In this document: positions 14,501-26,700 of the stretch, one piece after another
Layout: each line of letters starts with the position of its first letter
How positions within the stretch are numbered: position 1 is the first letter of the stretch
NCBI RefSeq assembly: GCF_050003625.1
Contig: NC_134401.1
Coordinates: 96,388,852 to 96,452,851 of the forward strand
Origin: Haematobia irritans
Lineage: Eukaryota > Arthropoda > Insecta > Diptera > Muscidae
Length of the DNA: 64,000 nucleotides
Direction: 5' to 3'
The notes under the pieces: model-generated
Database searches by the model: none
What the model saw: the letters and a program-made list of their open reading frames with translations, nothing else
What the model was told of the DNA's origin: nothing
Position numbers and translations under genes: made by a program

Positions 14501-16386
14501 AATAAGTTTTTCATATAAAAATTTCATTTTTTTTAGGTTTTGGGTGGATTTTTGAATTTTTTGAGGGTGGTCACGAATTATCGTTCTTTTCGCTCTAGGA
14601 CGCATATTTAAGGAGATATGGCCAAAAGAAGTTTTTCATATAAATTTTTTTTTTGGGTTTTGGGTAGATTTTTGAATTTTTTGAGGGTGGTCACGAATTA
14701 TCGTCCTTTGCGCTCTAGGACGCATATTTAAGGAGATATGGCCAAAATAAGTTTTTCATATAAAAATTTCATTTTTTTTAGGTTTTGGGTGGATTTTTCA
14801 ATTTTTTGATGGTGAAGAAGTTTTTCATATAAAAATTTCAATTTTTTTAGGTTTTGGGTGGATTTTTGAATTTTTTGAGGGTGGTCACGAATTATCGTCC
14901 TTTTCGCTGTAGGACGCATATTTAAGGAGATATGGCCAAAAGAAGTTTTTCATATAAAAATTTCAATTTTTTTAGGTTTTGGGTGGATTTTTGAATTTTT
15001 TGAGGGTGGTCACGAATTATCGTCCTTTTCGCTCTAGGACGCATATTTAAGGAGATATGGCCAAAAGAAGTTTTTCATATAAAAATTTCATTTTTTTAGG
15101 TTTTGGGTGGATTTTTGAATTTTTTGAGGTTGGTCACGAATTATCGTCCTTTTCGCTCTAGGACGCATATTTAAGGAGATATGGCCAAAAGAAGTTTTTC
15201 ATATAAAAATTTCAATTTTTTTAGGTTTTGGGTGGATTTTTTAATTTTTTGAGGGTGGTCACGAATTATCGTCCTTTTCGCTGTAGGACGCATATTTAAG
15301 GAGATATGGCCAAAAGAAGTTTTTCATATAAAAATTTCAATTTTTTTTAGGTTTTGGGTGGATTTTTTAATATTTTGAGGGTGGTCACGAATTATCGTCC
15401 TTTTCGCTGTAGGACGCATATTTAAGGAGATATGGCCAAAAGAAGTTTTTCATATAAAAATTTCAATTTTTTAGGATTTGGGTGGATTTTTCAATTTTTT
15501 GATGGTGAAGAAGTTTTTCATATAAAAATTTCAATTTTTTAGGTTTTGGGTGGATTTTTCAATTTTTTGAGGGTGGTCACGAATTATCGTCCTTTTCGCT
15601 GTAGGACGCATATTTAAGGAGATATGGCCAAAAGAAGTTTTTCATATAAAAATTTAAATTTTTTAGGTTTTGGGTGGATTTTTGAATTTTTTGAGGGTCA
15701 TCACGGATTATCGTCCTTTGCGCTCTAGGACGCATATTTAAGGAGATTGGCCAAAAGAAGTTTTTCATATAAAAATTTAAATTTTTTTAGGTTTTGGGTG
15801 GATTTTTGAATTTTTTGAGGGTGGTCACGAATTATCGTCCTTTGCGCTATAGGACGCATATTTAAGGAGATATGGCCAAAAGAAGTTTTTCATATAAAAA
15901 TTTAAATTTTTTTAGGTTATGGGCAGGGATCCGGAGCGGAGCGGAGCGTGGAGCGGAGCGGAGCAAGCCCTTTTTTTGCCGGAGCGGGAGCGGCATTTCT
16001 AAAATCCGGAGCGGAGCGGGAGCGAAGCGGTTTCCAAATGAAAAACCGCTCCGCTCCGAATAAAATATTACTTGAATGAAATGTGTAACTTTGAAATTAC
16101 ACTGTGTAGGTAATTTCAAATTTAGCTAGTCTTAGCGTAGTGTGAGTAAACGTTTAAAATGTACGATATGTATTTTTGTACGTACGTACATTGGGGAAAA
16201 CACAACGTGTTTTTTAGTAATTGTTTTCAAAAACTGCAAATGTCAAAATATATATCTAGTATGTGTTGTAAAAGTAACAACAGTACTTTTGATCAATTTC
16301 ATCCCGTATTACTACAAAGATGTTTGTAATGAACGTCAAATAAATGCAATTAAACGATCTTATATATATTTAATTTTTGAGTTTTC

Positions 16387-16745
16387 TACACTGAAAAAAA
16401 TATTGTCGTGAAGTCAAAGATTCCATGTCCTTAGAATAAGAATGCAAATTTTGCTTAACATGGAAGACGCATTTCTCTAAAATAAAGTTTTTTTTTCTTG
16501 TCCAAAAGGCAATAAACTTTTGAATGAAGTTGTAATGTCCTTATAATTAAGTGATTTTACTTAAAAATGTGTATCATAACATGAAAGATACAATTTTTGA
16601 GGAAGGTCAACGTGACTTTAATAATTAAGAAAAATTCTTTAAAATTAATAAAATTGTCTTTAAATTTGTTTCCTTTTTGCATCTTGCCTACAAAGCAAAA
16701 AATCGTTAAAAAATAAGACATGTTTTCAACACTTTATTTTAAAGA
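16387..16745. repeat. Dispersed direct repeat, copy a (inside the hAT-like element)
   Basis: About 360 bp beginning AATATTGTCGTGAAG and running through ATGTGTATC and AACATGAA to a TTTTCAACAC-TTATTTTAAAG end. A shorter diverged copy in the same orientation lies at 17536-17826. Probably one older transposon sequence present twice. No coding potential seen. Confidence 0.7.
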
Positions 16746-17535
16746 CGCTTTTTACTTGAAACATAGCATAATTTCTACTGGAAGTCGAGTCTTAATATGA
16801 AAAAAAAAATAACTCGTTAACTCGTTTTTAAAGGATTTTGATAACAACTGACGAAAAAAAATCTAAAAAAATTAAAAATTAACATTTGCTTCCTAGAAGC
16901 AAGTACATAACCCCCAAATTTAAAAGAGAATTACGTCTTTAAAGTATCCTTACTTGTATTCTCCTTCTTTGGCTCGGAATTAATACCCAAACTGTTAAAG
17001 TAAAGACAAAATCTTTGGAACCGGGCATGCTTTTTTTCATTCACATTTGCTTTACTATTGTACTATACCTAGCATTCTCTTATTTCTGATATTAGTTCTC
17101 GAAAATTTAATTAAAATTATGGATAGTTTCAATTTTGGTTGAAAAATGTGCGCAAATACATTTATTATACAATAAAGGGGAAAAAAGCGAAATTAGGTAA
17201 CACTAGATCTGAGTAAGAATATTCGTAGGTATACCACGGACTGATGTCGATGGAGGTTGCAAACATAAACATACACACACACATTACAAATATAACAAAA
17301 CCTCTTCTCTACGTCTGTTGCAAAACAAAAAAAAACTTTCGGAGAGTAGTTACTTATACTCTGTGTATAGACTTTCAATTCCAATCAGCGTTGCCGTTTT
17401 GGTCCGATCGGACCAAAATTGGTCCAAAAGATTTCTAATTTTTAAATTTAGTCCGATGGTCAGACCAAACAGAATTTGGTCCATTTTGGTCCATTTTCAT
17501 AAATTTGGTTTCTATCACATATTAAATAGTAGATG

Positions 17536-17826
17536 GTGCACCGCAAAGAATATTGTCGGGAGGCCAAATATTTCACATGCTTAAAATACGAATACGAATT
17601 TTGCTTAGAATAGAAGACGTATTTCTCTGAAAAAAAGTTTTTCCTTGTCTAAAAGTCTCTAAACTTTTCAATGAAGTCTGTTTATCCTTATAGCTAAGTG
17701 ATTCGACATAAAAATGTGTATCCTAACATGAATGCAAATTTCGTTTTAATGAAGTCAAAATGGATTTAATATTTCTGAAAAAATCTTCAAAATTAATAAA
17801 ATGTTTCAACACATTGTTTTAAAGTC
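17536..17826. repeat. Dispersed direct repeat, copy b
   Basis: Matches the order of blocks in 16387-16745 (AATATTGTCG, AAGACG-ATTTCTCT, CTTGTC-AAAAG, AAGTGATT, AAAATGTGTATC, AAAATTAATAAAAT, TTTTCAACAC) with substitutions and small deletions. It ends where the palindromic end of the next repeat begins. Confidence 0.65.
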
Positions 17827-17828
17827 AT

Positions 17829-18455
17829 TATACCCTAAACCACATAGTGGTTAGGGTATAATAAGTTTGATCTGCCAAAAAATGTGCCTACAAGAAATAT
17901 TGATTTTAGACCCAATAAAATATATACCGATCGACTCAGAATCACCTCCTGAGTCGATCTAGCGCTTGGTGTCCGTCCGTCGGTCCATGTATTTGTTGTT
18001 CACAGGATTCCGGTCGCAATTATTAACCGATTTTGATGAAGTTTGGTACAGGGAGTTTTTTTGGGCACAAGGACGAACGCTATTGAATTTGGAAGAAATC
18101 GGATCAAATTTAGATATAGCTCCCATATATATGTATTGCCCGATTTCGACAAATGGGGTCACGTTGCACTTTTTTACTAACCGATCGTCGTCAAATTTAG
18201 CACAAAATAATCTTCTGTATCACCCTTTAAGTCTGAAAATTTCATCGAAATCGGTTCAGATTTAGATATAGGTCCCATATATATGTATCGCCCGATTTTG
18301 CCAAATTAGGTCATAAAATCCTTATTTATCAACCGATCTTACTCAAAGTTGGCGAAATGTAATCTTCTATAGCACTAACTATATGTGCGAAAAATCATCG
18401 AAATCGGTTCAGATTTAGCTATAGCTCCCATATATGTACCGCCCGATTTTTCTAA
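17829..18455 (-). mobile_element. Partial copy of the 153-bp-repeat family, nested in the hAT-like element
   Basis: Begins with a near-perfect palindrome (ATACCCTAAACCAC - ATA - GTGGTTAGGGTAT) and continues with family landmarks: a GATCGACTCAGAATC / CTGAGTCGATC inverted pair, then two copies of the AAATCGGTTCAGATTTAG...TCCCATATATATG internal unit. It breaks off at the GC-rich end of the host element. The opposite (ACAAGTAAGG-type) end is missing. Confidence 0.7.
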
Positions 18456-20820
18456 ATAAAATAAAACTCAATTGAACAAATAATACAATGTTTGTACTAT
18501 AATTTTCTCGAAGAGGAGCGGAGCGTGGAGCGGAGCGATTTTTTTTTTCTCGGAGCGGAGCGGTTTTTTTTTCTCCGGAGCGGGAGCGGAGCGGAGCGAA
18601 AAAAATGGAACGCTCCGGATCCCTGGTTTTGGGTGGATTTTTCAATTTTTTGAGGGTGGTCACGAATTTTGTCCTTTTCGCTCTAGGACGCTTAGTTTAG
18701 GAGATATGGCCAAAAGAAGTTTTTCATATAAAAATTTCAATTTTTTTTGGGATGTGGGTGGCTTTTTTGATGGTGGTCACGAATTATTGTCCTTTTAGCT
18801 CTAGGGCGCTTAGTTTAGGAGATATGGCCAAAAGAAGATTTTCATATAAAAATTTAAATTTTTTTGGGATTTGGGTGGATTTTTCAATTTTCTGAGGGTG
18901 GTCACGAATTATCGTCCTTTTTGCTCTAGGACGCATATTTAAGGAGATATGACCAAAAGAAGATTTTCATATAAAAATTTCAATTTTTTTAGGTTTTGGG
19001 TTAATTTTTCAATTTTTTGAGGTTGGTCACGAATTATTGTCCTTTTCGCTCTAGGACGCATATTTAAGAAGATATGGCCAAAAGAAGTTTTTCATATATA
19101 AGAATTTCAATTTTTTTAGGTTTTGGGTGGATTTTTCAATTTTTTGAGGGTGGTCACGAATTTTGTCCTTTTCGCTCTAGGACGCTTAGTTTAGGAGATA
19201 TGGCCAAAAGAAGTTTTTCATATAAAAATTTCAATTTTTTTAAGTTTTGGTTGGATTTTTCAATTTTTTGATGGTGGTCACGAATTATTGTCCTTTTCGC
19301 TCTAGGACGCTTAGTTTAGGAGATATGGCCAAAAGAAGTTTTTCATATAAAAATCTCAATTTTTTTAGGTTTTGGGTGGATTTTTCAATTTTTGCTCTAG
19401 GACGCATATTTAAGGAGATATGACCAAAAGAAGATTTTCATATAAAAATTTCAATTTTTTTAGGTTTTGGGTTGATTTTTCAATTTTTTTAGGGTGGTCA
19501 CGAATTATTGTCCTTTTCGCTCTAGGACGCATATTTAAGAAGATATGGCCAAAAGAAGTTTTTCATATAAAAATTTCAATTTTTTTAGGTTTTGGATGGA
19601 TTTTTCAATTTTTTGAGGGTGGTCACGAAATTTGTCCTTTTCGCTCTAGGACGCTTAGTTTAGGAGATATGGCCAAAAGAAGTTTTTCATATAAAAATTT
19701 CAATTTTTTTAAGTTTTGGGTGGATTTTTTAATTTTTTTAGGACGCTTAGTTTAGGAGATATGGCCAAAAGAAGTTTTTCATATAAAAATTTCAATTTTT
19801 TTAAGTTTTGGGTGGATTTTTCAATTTTGTGATGGTGGTCACGAACTTTTGTTCTTTTCGCTCTATGACGCTTAGTTTAGGGGATATGACCAAAAGAAGT
19901 TTTTCATATAAAAATCTCAATTTTTTTAGGTTTTGGGTGGATTTTTCAATTTTTTGATGGTGGTCACGAATTATTGTCCTTTTCGCTCTAGGACGCTTAG
20001 TTTCGGAGATATGGCCAAAAGAAGTTTTTCATATAAAAATTTCAATTTTTTTAGGTTTCGGGTGGATTTTTCAATTTTTTGAGGGTGGTCACGAATTATC
20101 GTCCTTTTCGCTCTAGGACGTTTAGTTAAGGAGATATGGCCAAAAGAAGTTTTTCATATAAAAATGGTGGTCACGAATTATTGTCCTTTTCGCTCTAGGA
20201 CGCATATTTAAGGAGATATGACCAAAAGAAGTTTTTCATATAAAAATTTCAATTTTTTTAAGTTTTGGGTGGATTTTTCAATTTTTTGAGGGTGGTCACG
20301 AATTATCGTCCTTTTCGCTCTATGACGCTTAGTTTAGGAGATATGGCCAAAAGAAGTTTTTCATATAAAAATTTCATTTTTTGTAGATTGTGGGTGGATT
20401 TTTAAATTTTTTGAGGGTAGTCACGAATTATCGTCCTTTTCGCTCTAGGACGCTTAGTTTAGGAGATATGGCCAAAAGAAGTTTTTCATATAAAAATTTC
20501 AATTTTTTTGGGATTTGGGTGGATTTTTCAATTTTTTGATGGTGGTCACGAAATATTGTCCTTTTCGCTCTAGGACGCATATTTAAGGAGGTATGGCCAA
20601 AAGAAGTTTTTCATATAAAAATTTCAATTTTTTTAAGTTTTGGGTGGATTTTTCAATTTTTTGAGGGTGGTCACTAATTATTGTCCTTTTCGCTCTAGGG
20701 CGCTTAGTTTAGGAGATAGTGCCAAAAGAAGTTTTTCATATAAAAATATCATTTTTTGTAGGTTTTGGGTGGATTTTTAAATTTTTTTATAGTGGTTACG
20801 AATTATCGTCCTTTTCGCTC

Positions 20821-21298
20821 TAGGACGCATATTTAAGGAGATATGGCCAAAAGAAGTTTTTCATATAAAAATTTCACTTTTTTTAGGTTTTGGGTGGATT
20901 TTTCAATTATTTGATGGTGGTCACGAATTATTGTCCTTTTCGCTCTAGGAAGCTTAGTTTAGGAGATATGGCCAAAAGAAGTTTTTCATATAAAAATTTC
21001 AATTTTTTTGGGATTTGGATGACTTTTTTAATTTTTTGATGGTGGTCACGAATTACTGTCCTTTTCGCACTAGTACGCTTAGTTTAGGAGATATGGCCAA
21101 AAGAAGTTTTTCATATAAAAAATTAATCTTTTAGGTTTTGGGTGGATTTTTCAATTTTTTGAGGGTGGTCACGAATTATCGTCCTTTTCGCTCTAGGACG
21201 CATATTTAAGGAGATATGTCCAAAAGAAGATTTTCATATAAAAATTTCATTTTTTAGATTTTGGGTGGATTTTTCAATTTTTTGAGGGTGGTCACGAA
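20821..21298. repeat. Four-monomer segment shared with 11283-11760
   Basis: Nearly identical over about 480 bp at a constant offset of 9,538 bp. It includes the unusual GGAAGCTTAG monomer, the CGCACTAGTACGC monomer and the shortened AAAAAATTAATC monomer. Net of the 2,710 bp added by the hAT-like insertion, the two copies were 6,828 bp apart, so the exchange is between distant parts of one array. Confidence 0.85.
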
Positions 21299-23745
21299 TT
21301 ATCGTCCTTTTCGCTCTAGGACGCTTAGTTTAGGAGATATGGCCAAAAGAAGTTTTTCATATAAAAATTTCATTTTTTAGATTTTGGGTGGATTTTTCAA
21401 TTTTTTGAGGGTGGTCACGAATTATCGTTTTTTGTAGATTTTGGGTGGATTTTTCAATTTTTTGAGGGTGGTCACGAATTATTGTCCTTTTCGCTCTAGG
21501 ACGCTTAGTTTAGGAGATATTGCCAAAAGAAGTTTTTCATATAAAAATTTCATTTTTTTTAGGTTTTGGGTGGATTTTTCAATTTTTTGAGGGTGGTCAC
21601 GAATTATCGTCCTTTTCGCTCTAGAACGCATATTTAAGGAGATAGGGCCAAAAGAAGTTTTTCACATAAAAATTTCATTTTTTAGATTTTGGGTGGATTT
21701 TTCAATTTTTTGAGGGTGGTCACGAATTATCGTCCTTTTCGCTCTAGGACGCTTAGTTTAGGAGATATGGAAAAAAAGTTTTTCATATAAAAATTTCAAT
21801 TTTTTTAGCTCTTGGGTGGATTTTTTAATTTTTTGAGGGTGGTCACGAATTATCGTCCTTTTCGCTCTAGGACGCATATTTAAGGAGCTATGGACAAAAG
21901 AAATTTTTCATACAAAAATTTCAATTTTTTTAGGTTTTGGGTGGATTTTTCAATTTTTTGAGGGTGGTCACGAATTATCGTCCTTTTCGCTCTAGGACGC
22001 TTAGTTTAGGAGATATGCACAAAAGAAGATTTTCACATAAAAATTTCAATTTTTTTAGGATTTGGGTGGATTTTTCAATTTTTTGATGGTGGTCACGAAT
22101 TATTGTCCTTTTCGCTCTAGGACGCTTAGTTTAGGAGATATGGCCAAAAGAAGTTTTTCATATAAAAATTTCATTTCTTGTAGATTGTGGGTGGATTTTT
22201 AAATTTTTTGAGGGTAGTCACGAATTATCGTCCTTTTCGCTCTAGGACGCTTAGTTTAGGAGATATGGCCAAACGAAGTTTTTCATATAAAAATTTCATT
22301 TTTTTTTTGGTTTTGGGTGGATTTTTCAATTTTTTGAGGGTGGTCACGAATTATCGTCCTTTTCGCTCTAGAACGCATATTTAAGGAGATAGGGCCAAAA
22401 GAAGATTTTCACATAAAAATTTCAATTTTTTTAGGATTTGGGTGGATTTTTCAATTTTTTGATGGTGGTCACGAATTATTGTCCTTTTCGCTCTAGGACG
22501 CTTAGTTTAGGAGATATGGCCAAAAGAAGTTTTTCATATAAAAATTTCAATTTTTTTGGGATTTGGGTGGATTTTTGAATTTTTTGATGGTGGTCACGAA
22601 TTATTGTCCTTTTCACTCTAGGACGCATATTTAAGGAGATATGGCCAAAAGAAGTTTTTCATATAAAATTTTTAATTTTTTTAAGTTTTGGGTGGATTTT
22701 TCAATTGTTTGATGGTGGTCACGAATTATCGTCCTTTTCGCATATTTAAGGAGATATGGCCAAAAGAAGTTTTTCATATAAAAATTTCAATTTTTTTAGG
22801 TTTTGGGTTGATTTTTGAATTTTTTGAGGGTGGTCACGAATTATCGTCCTTTTCGCTCTAGGACGCGTAATTTAGGAGATATGGCCAAAAGAAGATTTTC
22901 ATATAAAAATTTCAATTTTTTTGGGATTTGGGCGGATTTTTCAATTTTTTGATGGTGGTCACGAATTATCGTCCTTTTCGCTGTAGGACGCATATTTAAG
23001 GAGATATGGCCAAAAGAAGTTTTTCATATACAAATTTCATTTTTTTTTAGGTTTTGGGTGGATTTTTCAATTTTTTTGGGACGCTTAGTTTAGGAGATAT
23101 GGCCAAAAGAAGTTTTTCATGGTCACGAATTGTCGTCCCTTTCGCTCTAGGACGCATAGTTAAGGAGATATGGCCAAAAGAAGTTTTTCATATAAAAATT
23201 TAAATTTTTTTGGGATTTGGGTGGCTTTTTCAATTTTTTGATGGTGGTCACGAATTATTGTCCTTTTCGCTCTAGAACGCTTAGTTTAGGAGATATGGCC
23301 AAAAGAAGTTTTTCATATAAAAATTTAATTTTTTTAGGTTTTGGGTGGATTTTTCAATTTTTTGAGGGTGGTCACGAATTATCGTCCTTTTCGCTCTAGG
23401 ACGCATATTTAAGGAGATATGGCCAAAGAAGATTTTCATATAAAAATTTCATTTTTTTTAGGTTTTGGGTGGATTTTTCAATTTTTTGAGGGTGGTCACG
23501 AATTATCGTCCTTTTCGCTCTAGGACGCGTAGTTTAGGAGATATGGGCCAAAAGACGTTTTTTTATATAAAAATTTCAATTTTTTTAGGTTTTTGGTGGA
23601 TTTTTCAATTTTTTGAGGGCGGTCACGAATTATCGTCCTTTTCGCTCTAGGACGCGTAGTTTAGGAGATATGGCCAAAAGAAGATTTTCATATAAAAATT
23701 TCAATTTTTTTGGGATTTGGGCGGATTTTTCAATTTTTTGAGGGT

Positions 23746-26700
23746 GGTCACGAATTATCGTCCTTTTCGCTCTAGGACGCTTAGTTTAGGAGATATGGCC
23801 AAAGAAGATTTTCATATAAAAATTTCATTTTTTTAGGTTTTGGGTGGATTTTTCAATTTTTTGAGGGTGGTCACGAATTATCGTCCTTTTCGCTCTAGGA
23901 CGCGTAGTTTAGGAGATATGGCCAAAAGTAGTTTTTTTATATAAAAATTTAAATTTTTTTAGGTTTTGGGTGGATTTTTCAATTTTTTGAGGGTGGTCAC
24001 GAATTATCGTCCTTTTCGCTCTAGGACGCTTAGTTTAGGAGATATGGCCAAAAGAAGTTTTTCATATAAAAATTTAAATTTTTTTGAGATTTTGGTGGCT
24101 TTTTCAATTTGTTGATGGTGGTCACGAATTATTGTCCTTTTCGCTCTAGGTAGCTTAGTTTAGGAGATATGAGCAAAAGAAGATTTTCATATAAAAATCT
24201 CAATTTTTTTAGGTTTTGGGTAGATTTTTCAATTTGTTGAGGGTGGTCACGAATTATCGTCCTTTGCGCTCTAGGACGCATATTTAAGGAGATATGGCCA
24301 AAAGAAGTTTTTCATATAAAAATTGAAATTTTTTTCGTTTTGGGTGGATTTTTCAATTTTTTGAGTTTTTCATATAAAAATTGAAATTTTTTTCGTTTTG
24401 GGTGGATTTTTCAATTTTTTGAGCTTTTCATATAAAAATTTAATTTTTTTTTTAGGATTTGGGTGGATTTTTCAATTTTTTGATGGCGATCACGAATTAT
24501 TGTCCTTTTCGCTCTAGGACGCATAGTTTAGGAGATATGGGTAAAAGAAGTTTTTCATATAAAAATTTCAATTTTTTTAGGTTTTGGGTGGATTTTTCAA
24601 TTTTTTGAGGTCACGAATTATTGCCCTTTTCGCTCTAGGATGTTTAGTTTAGGAGATATGGCCAAAAGAAGTTTTTCATAAAAAAATTTCAATTTTTTAG
24701 GTTTTGGGTGGATTTTTCAATTTTTTGAGAGTGGTCACGAATTATCGTCCTTTTCGCTCTAGAACGCATATTTAAGGAGATATGGCCAAAAAAGTTTTTC
24801 ATATAAAAATTTCAATTTTTTAGGTTTTGGGTGGATTTTTCAATTTTTTGAGGTCACGAATTATCGTCCTTTTCGCTCTAGGACGCTTAGTTTAGGAGAT
24901 ATGGCCAAAAGAAGTTTTTCATATAAAAATTTCAATTTTTTTAGCTCTTGGGTGGATTTTTTAATTTTTTGAGGGTGGTCACGAATTATCGTCCTTTTCG
25001 CTCTAGGACGCATATTTAAGGAGCTATGGACAAAAGAAATTTTTCATACAAAAATTTCAATTTTTTTAGGTTTTGGGTGGATTTTTCAATTTTTTGAGGG
25101 TGGTCACGAATTATCGTCCTTTTCGCTCTAGTACGCTTAGTTTAGGAGATATGGCCAAAAGAAGTTTTTCATATAAAAATTTCAATTTTTTTAGGTTTTG
25201 GGTTTATTTTTCAATTTTTTGAGGTCACGACTTATTGTCCTTTTCGCTCTAGGACGCTTAGTTTAGGAGATATGGCCAAAGAAGATTTTCATATAAAAAT
25301 TTCATTTTTTTAGGTTTTGGGTGGATTTTTCAATTTTTTGAGGGTGGTCACGAATTATCGTCCTTTTCGCTCTAGGACGCGTAGTTTAGGAGATATGGTC
25401 AAAAGTAGTTTTTTTATATAAAAATTTAAATTTTTTTAGGTTTTGGGTGGATTTTTCAATTTTTTGAGGGTGGTCACGAATTATCGTCCTTTTCGCTCTA
25501 GGACGCTTAGTTTAGGAGATATGGCCAAAAGAAGTTTTTCATATAAAAATTTAAATTTTTTTGAGATTTTGGTGGCTTTTTCAATTTGTTGATGGTGGTC
25601 ACGAATTATTGTCCTTTTCGCTCTAGGTAGCTTAGTTTAGGAGATATGAGCAAAAGAAGATTTTCATATAAAAATCTCAATTTTTTTAGGTTTTCGGTAG
25701 ATTTTTCAATTTGTTGAGGGTGGTCACGAATTATCGTCCTTTGCGCTCTAGGACGCATATTTAAGGAGATATGGCCAAAAGAAGTTTTTCATATAAAAAT
25801 TGAAATTTTTTTCGTTTTGGGTGGATTTTTCAATTTTTTGAGTTTTTCATATAAAAATTGAAATTTTTTTCGTTTTGGGTGGATTTTTCAATTTTTTGAG
25901 TTTTTCATATAAAAATTTAATTTTTTTTTTAGGATTTGGGTGGATTTTTCAATTTTTTGATGGCGATCACGAATTATTGTCCTTTTCGCTCTAGGACGCA
26001 TAGTTTAGGAGATATGGGTAAAAGAAGTTTTTCATATAAAAATTTCAATTTTTTTAGGTTTTGGGTGGATTTTTCAATTTTTTGAGGTCACGAATTATTG
26101 CCCTTTTCGCTCTAGGATGTTTAGTTTAGGAGATATGGCCAAAAGAAGTTTTTCATAAAAAAATTTCAATTTTTTAGGTTTTGGGTGGATTTTTCAATTT
26201 TTTGAGAGTGGTCACGAATTATCGTCCTTTTCGCTCTAGAACGCATATTTAAGGAGATATGGCCAAAAAAGTTTTTCATATAAAAATTTCAATTTTTTAG
26301 GTTTTGGGTGGATTTTTCAATTTTTTGAGGTCACGAATTATCGTCCTTTTCGCTCTAGGACGCTTAGTTTAGGAGATATGGCCAAAAGAAGTTTTTCATA
26401 TAAAAATTTCAATTTTTTTAGCTCTTGGGTGGATTTTTTAATTTTTTGAGGGTGGTCACGAATTATCGTCCTTTTCGCTCTAGGACGCATATTTAAGGAG
26501 CTATGGACAAAAGAAATTTTTCATACAAAAATTTCAATTTTTTTAGGTTTTGGGTGGATTTTTCAATTTTTTGAGGGTGGTCACGAATTATCGTCCTTTT
26601 CGCTCTAGTACGCTTAGTTTAGGAGATATGGCCAAAAGAAGTTTTTCATATAAAAATTTCAATTTTTTTAGGTTTTGGGTTTATTTTTCAATTTTTTGAG

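Larger units (their letters stand above)
1..15923. repeat. Satellite array, left block, ~125-bp monomer
   Basis: About 125 head-to-tail monomers with a measured spacing of 124-125 bp (for example successive GGAGAT boxes at 5761, 5885, 6010, 6135 and 6260). Each monomer reads GGTCACGAATTATCG, a CTCTAGGACGC box, GGAGATATGGCCAAAA, TTTTTCATATAAAAATTT, a T-rich run, then TTTTGGGTGGATTTTT. Two alternatives follow the GGACGC box: CATATTTAAGGAGAT (dominant here) and CTTAGTTTAGGAGAT. The array is already mid-monomer at base 1, so it extends left of the window. Copies are very alike, which suggests recent homogenisation. The period is not a multiple of three, so short open frames in it shift from monomer to monomer and are not genes. 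I do not recognise the satellite as a named family. Confidence 0.97.
15924..18625. mobile_element. hAT-like non-autonomous DNA transposon inserted in the satellite
   Basis: Termini are inverted: the left end starts CAGGGATCCGGAGCG and the right end finishes with its reverse complement. The flanking 8-bp direct repeats are GTTATGGG (15916-15923) and GTTTTGGG (18626-18633), one mismatch, both satellite sequence. Removing the element and one 8-bp copy restores a normal monomer. An 8-bp duplication and a CAGGG terminus are typical of hAT elements. Both ends, about 140 and 120 bp, are runs of GGAGCGG/GGAGCGTG-type units, strikingly GC-rich against AT-rich surroundings. No transposase frame was found, so it is non-autonomous. 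The interior contains other repeats (separate entries). Confidence 0.85.

Noticed and set aside
1331..15768. Repeated 63-residue minus-strand frames (1331, 4319, 9602, 14728, 15577)
   Set aside because: They exist only where a deleted monomer changes the local period. Their repetition reflects copying of the deletion junction, not a gene family.
15924..16060. GC-rich GGAGCGG run considered as a CpG-type promoter or independent minisatellite
   Set aside because: A matching inverted run at 18510-18625 and the 8-bp flanking duplication show both are ends of one transposon.
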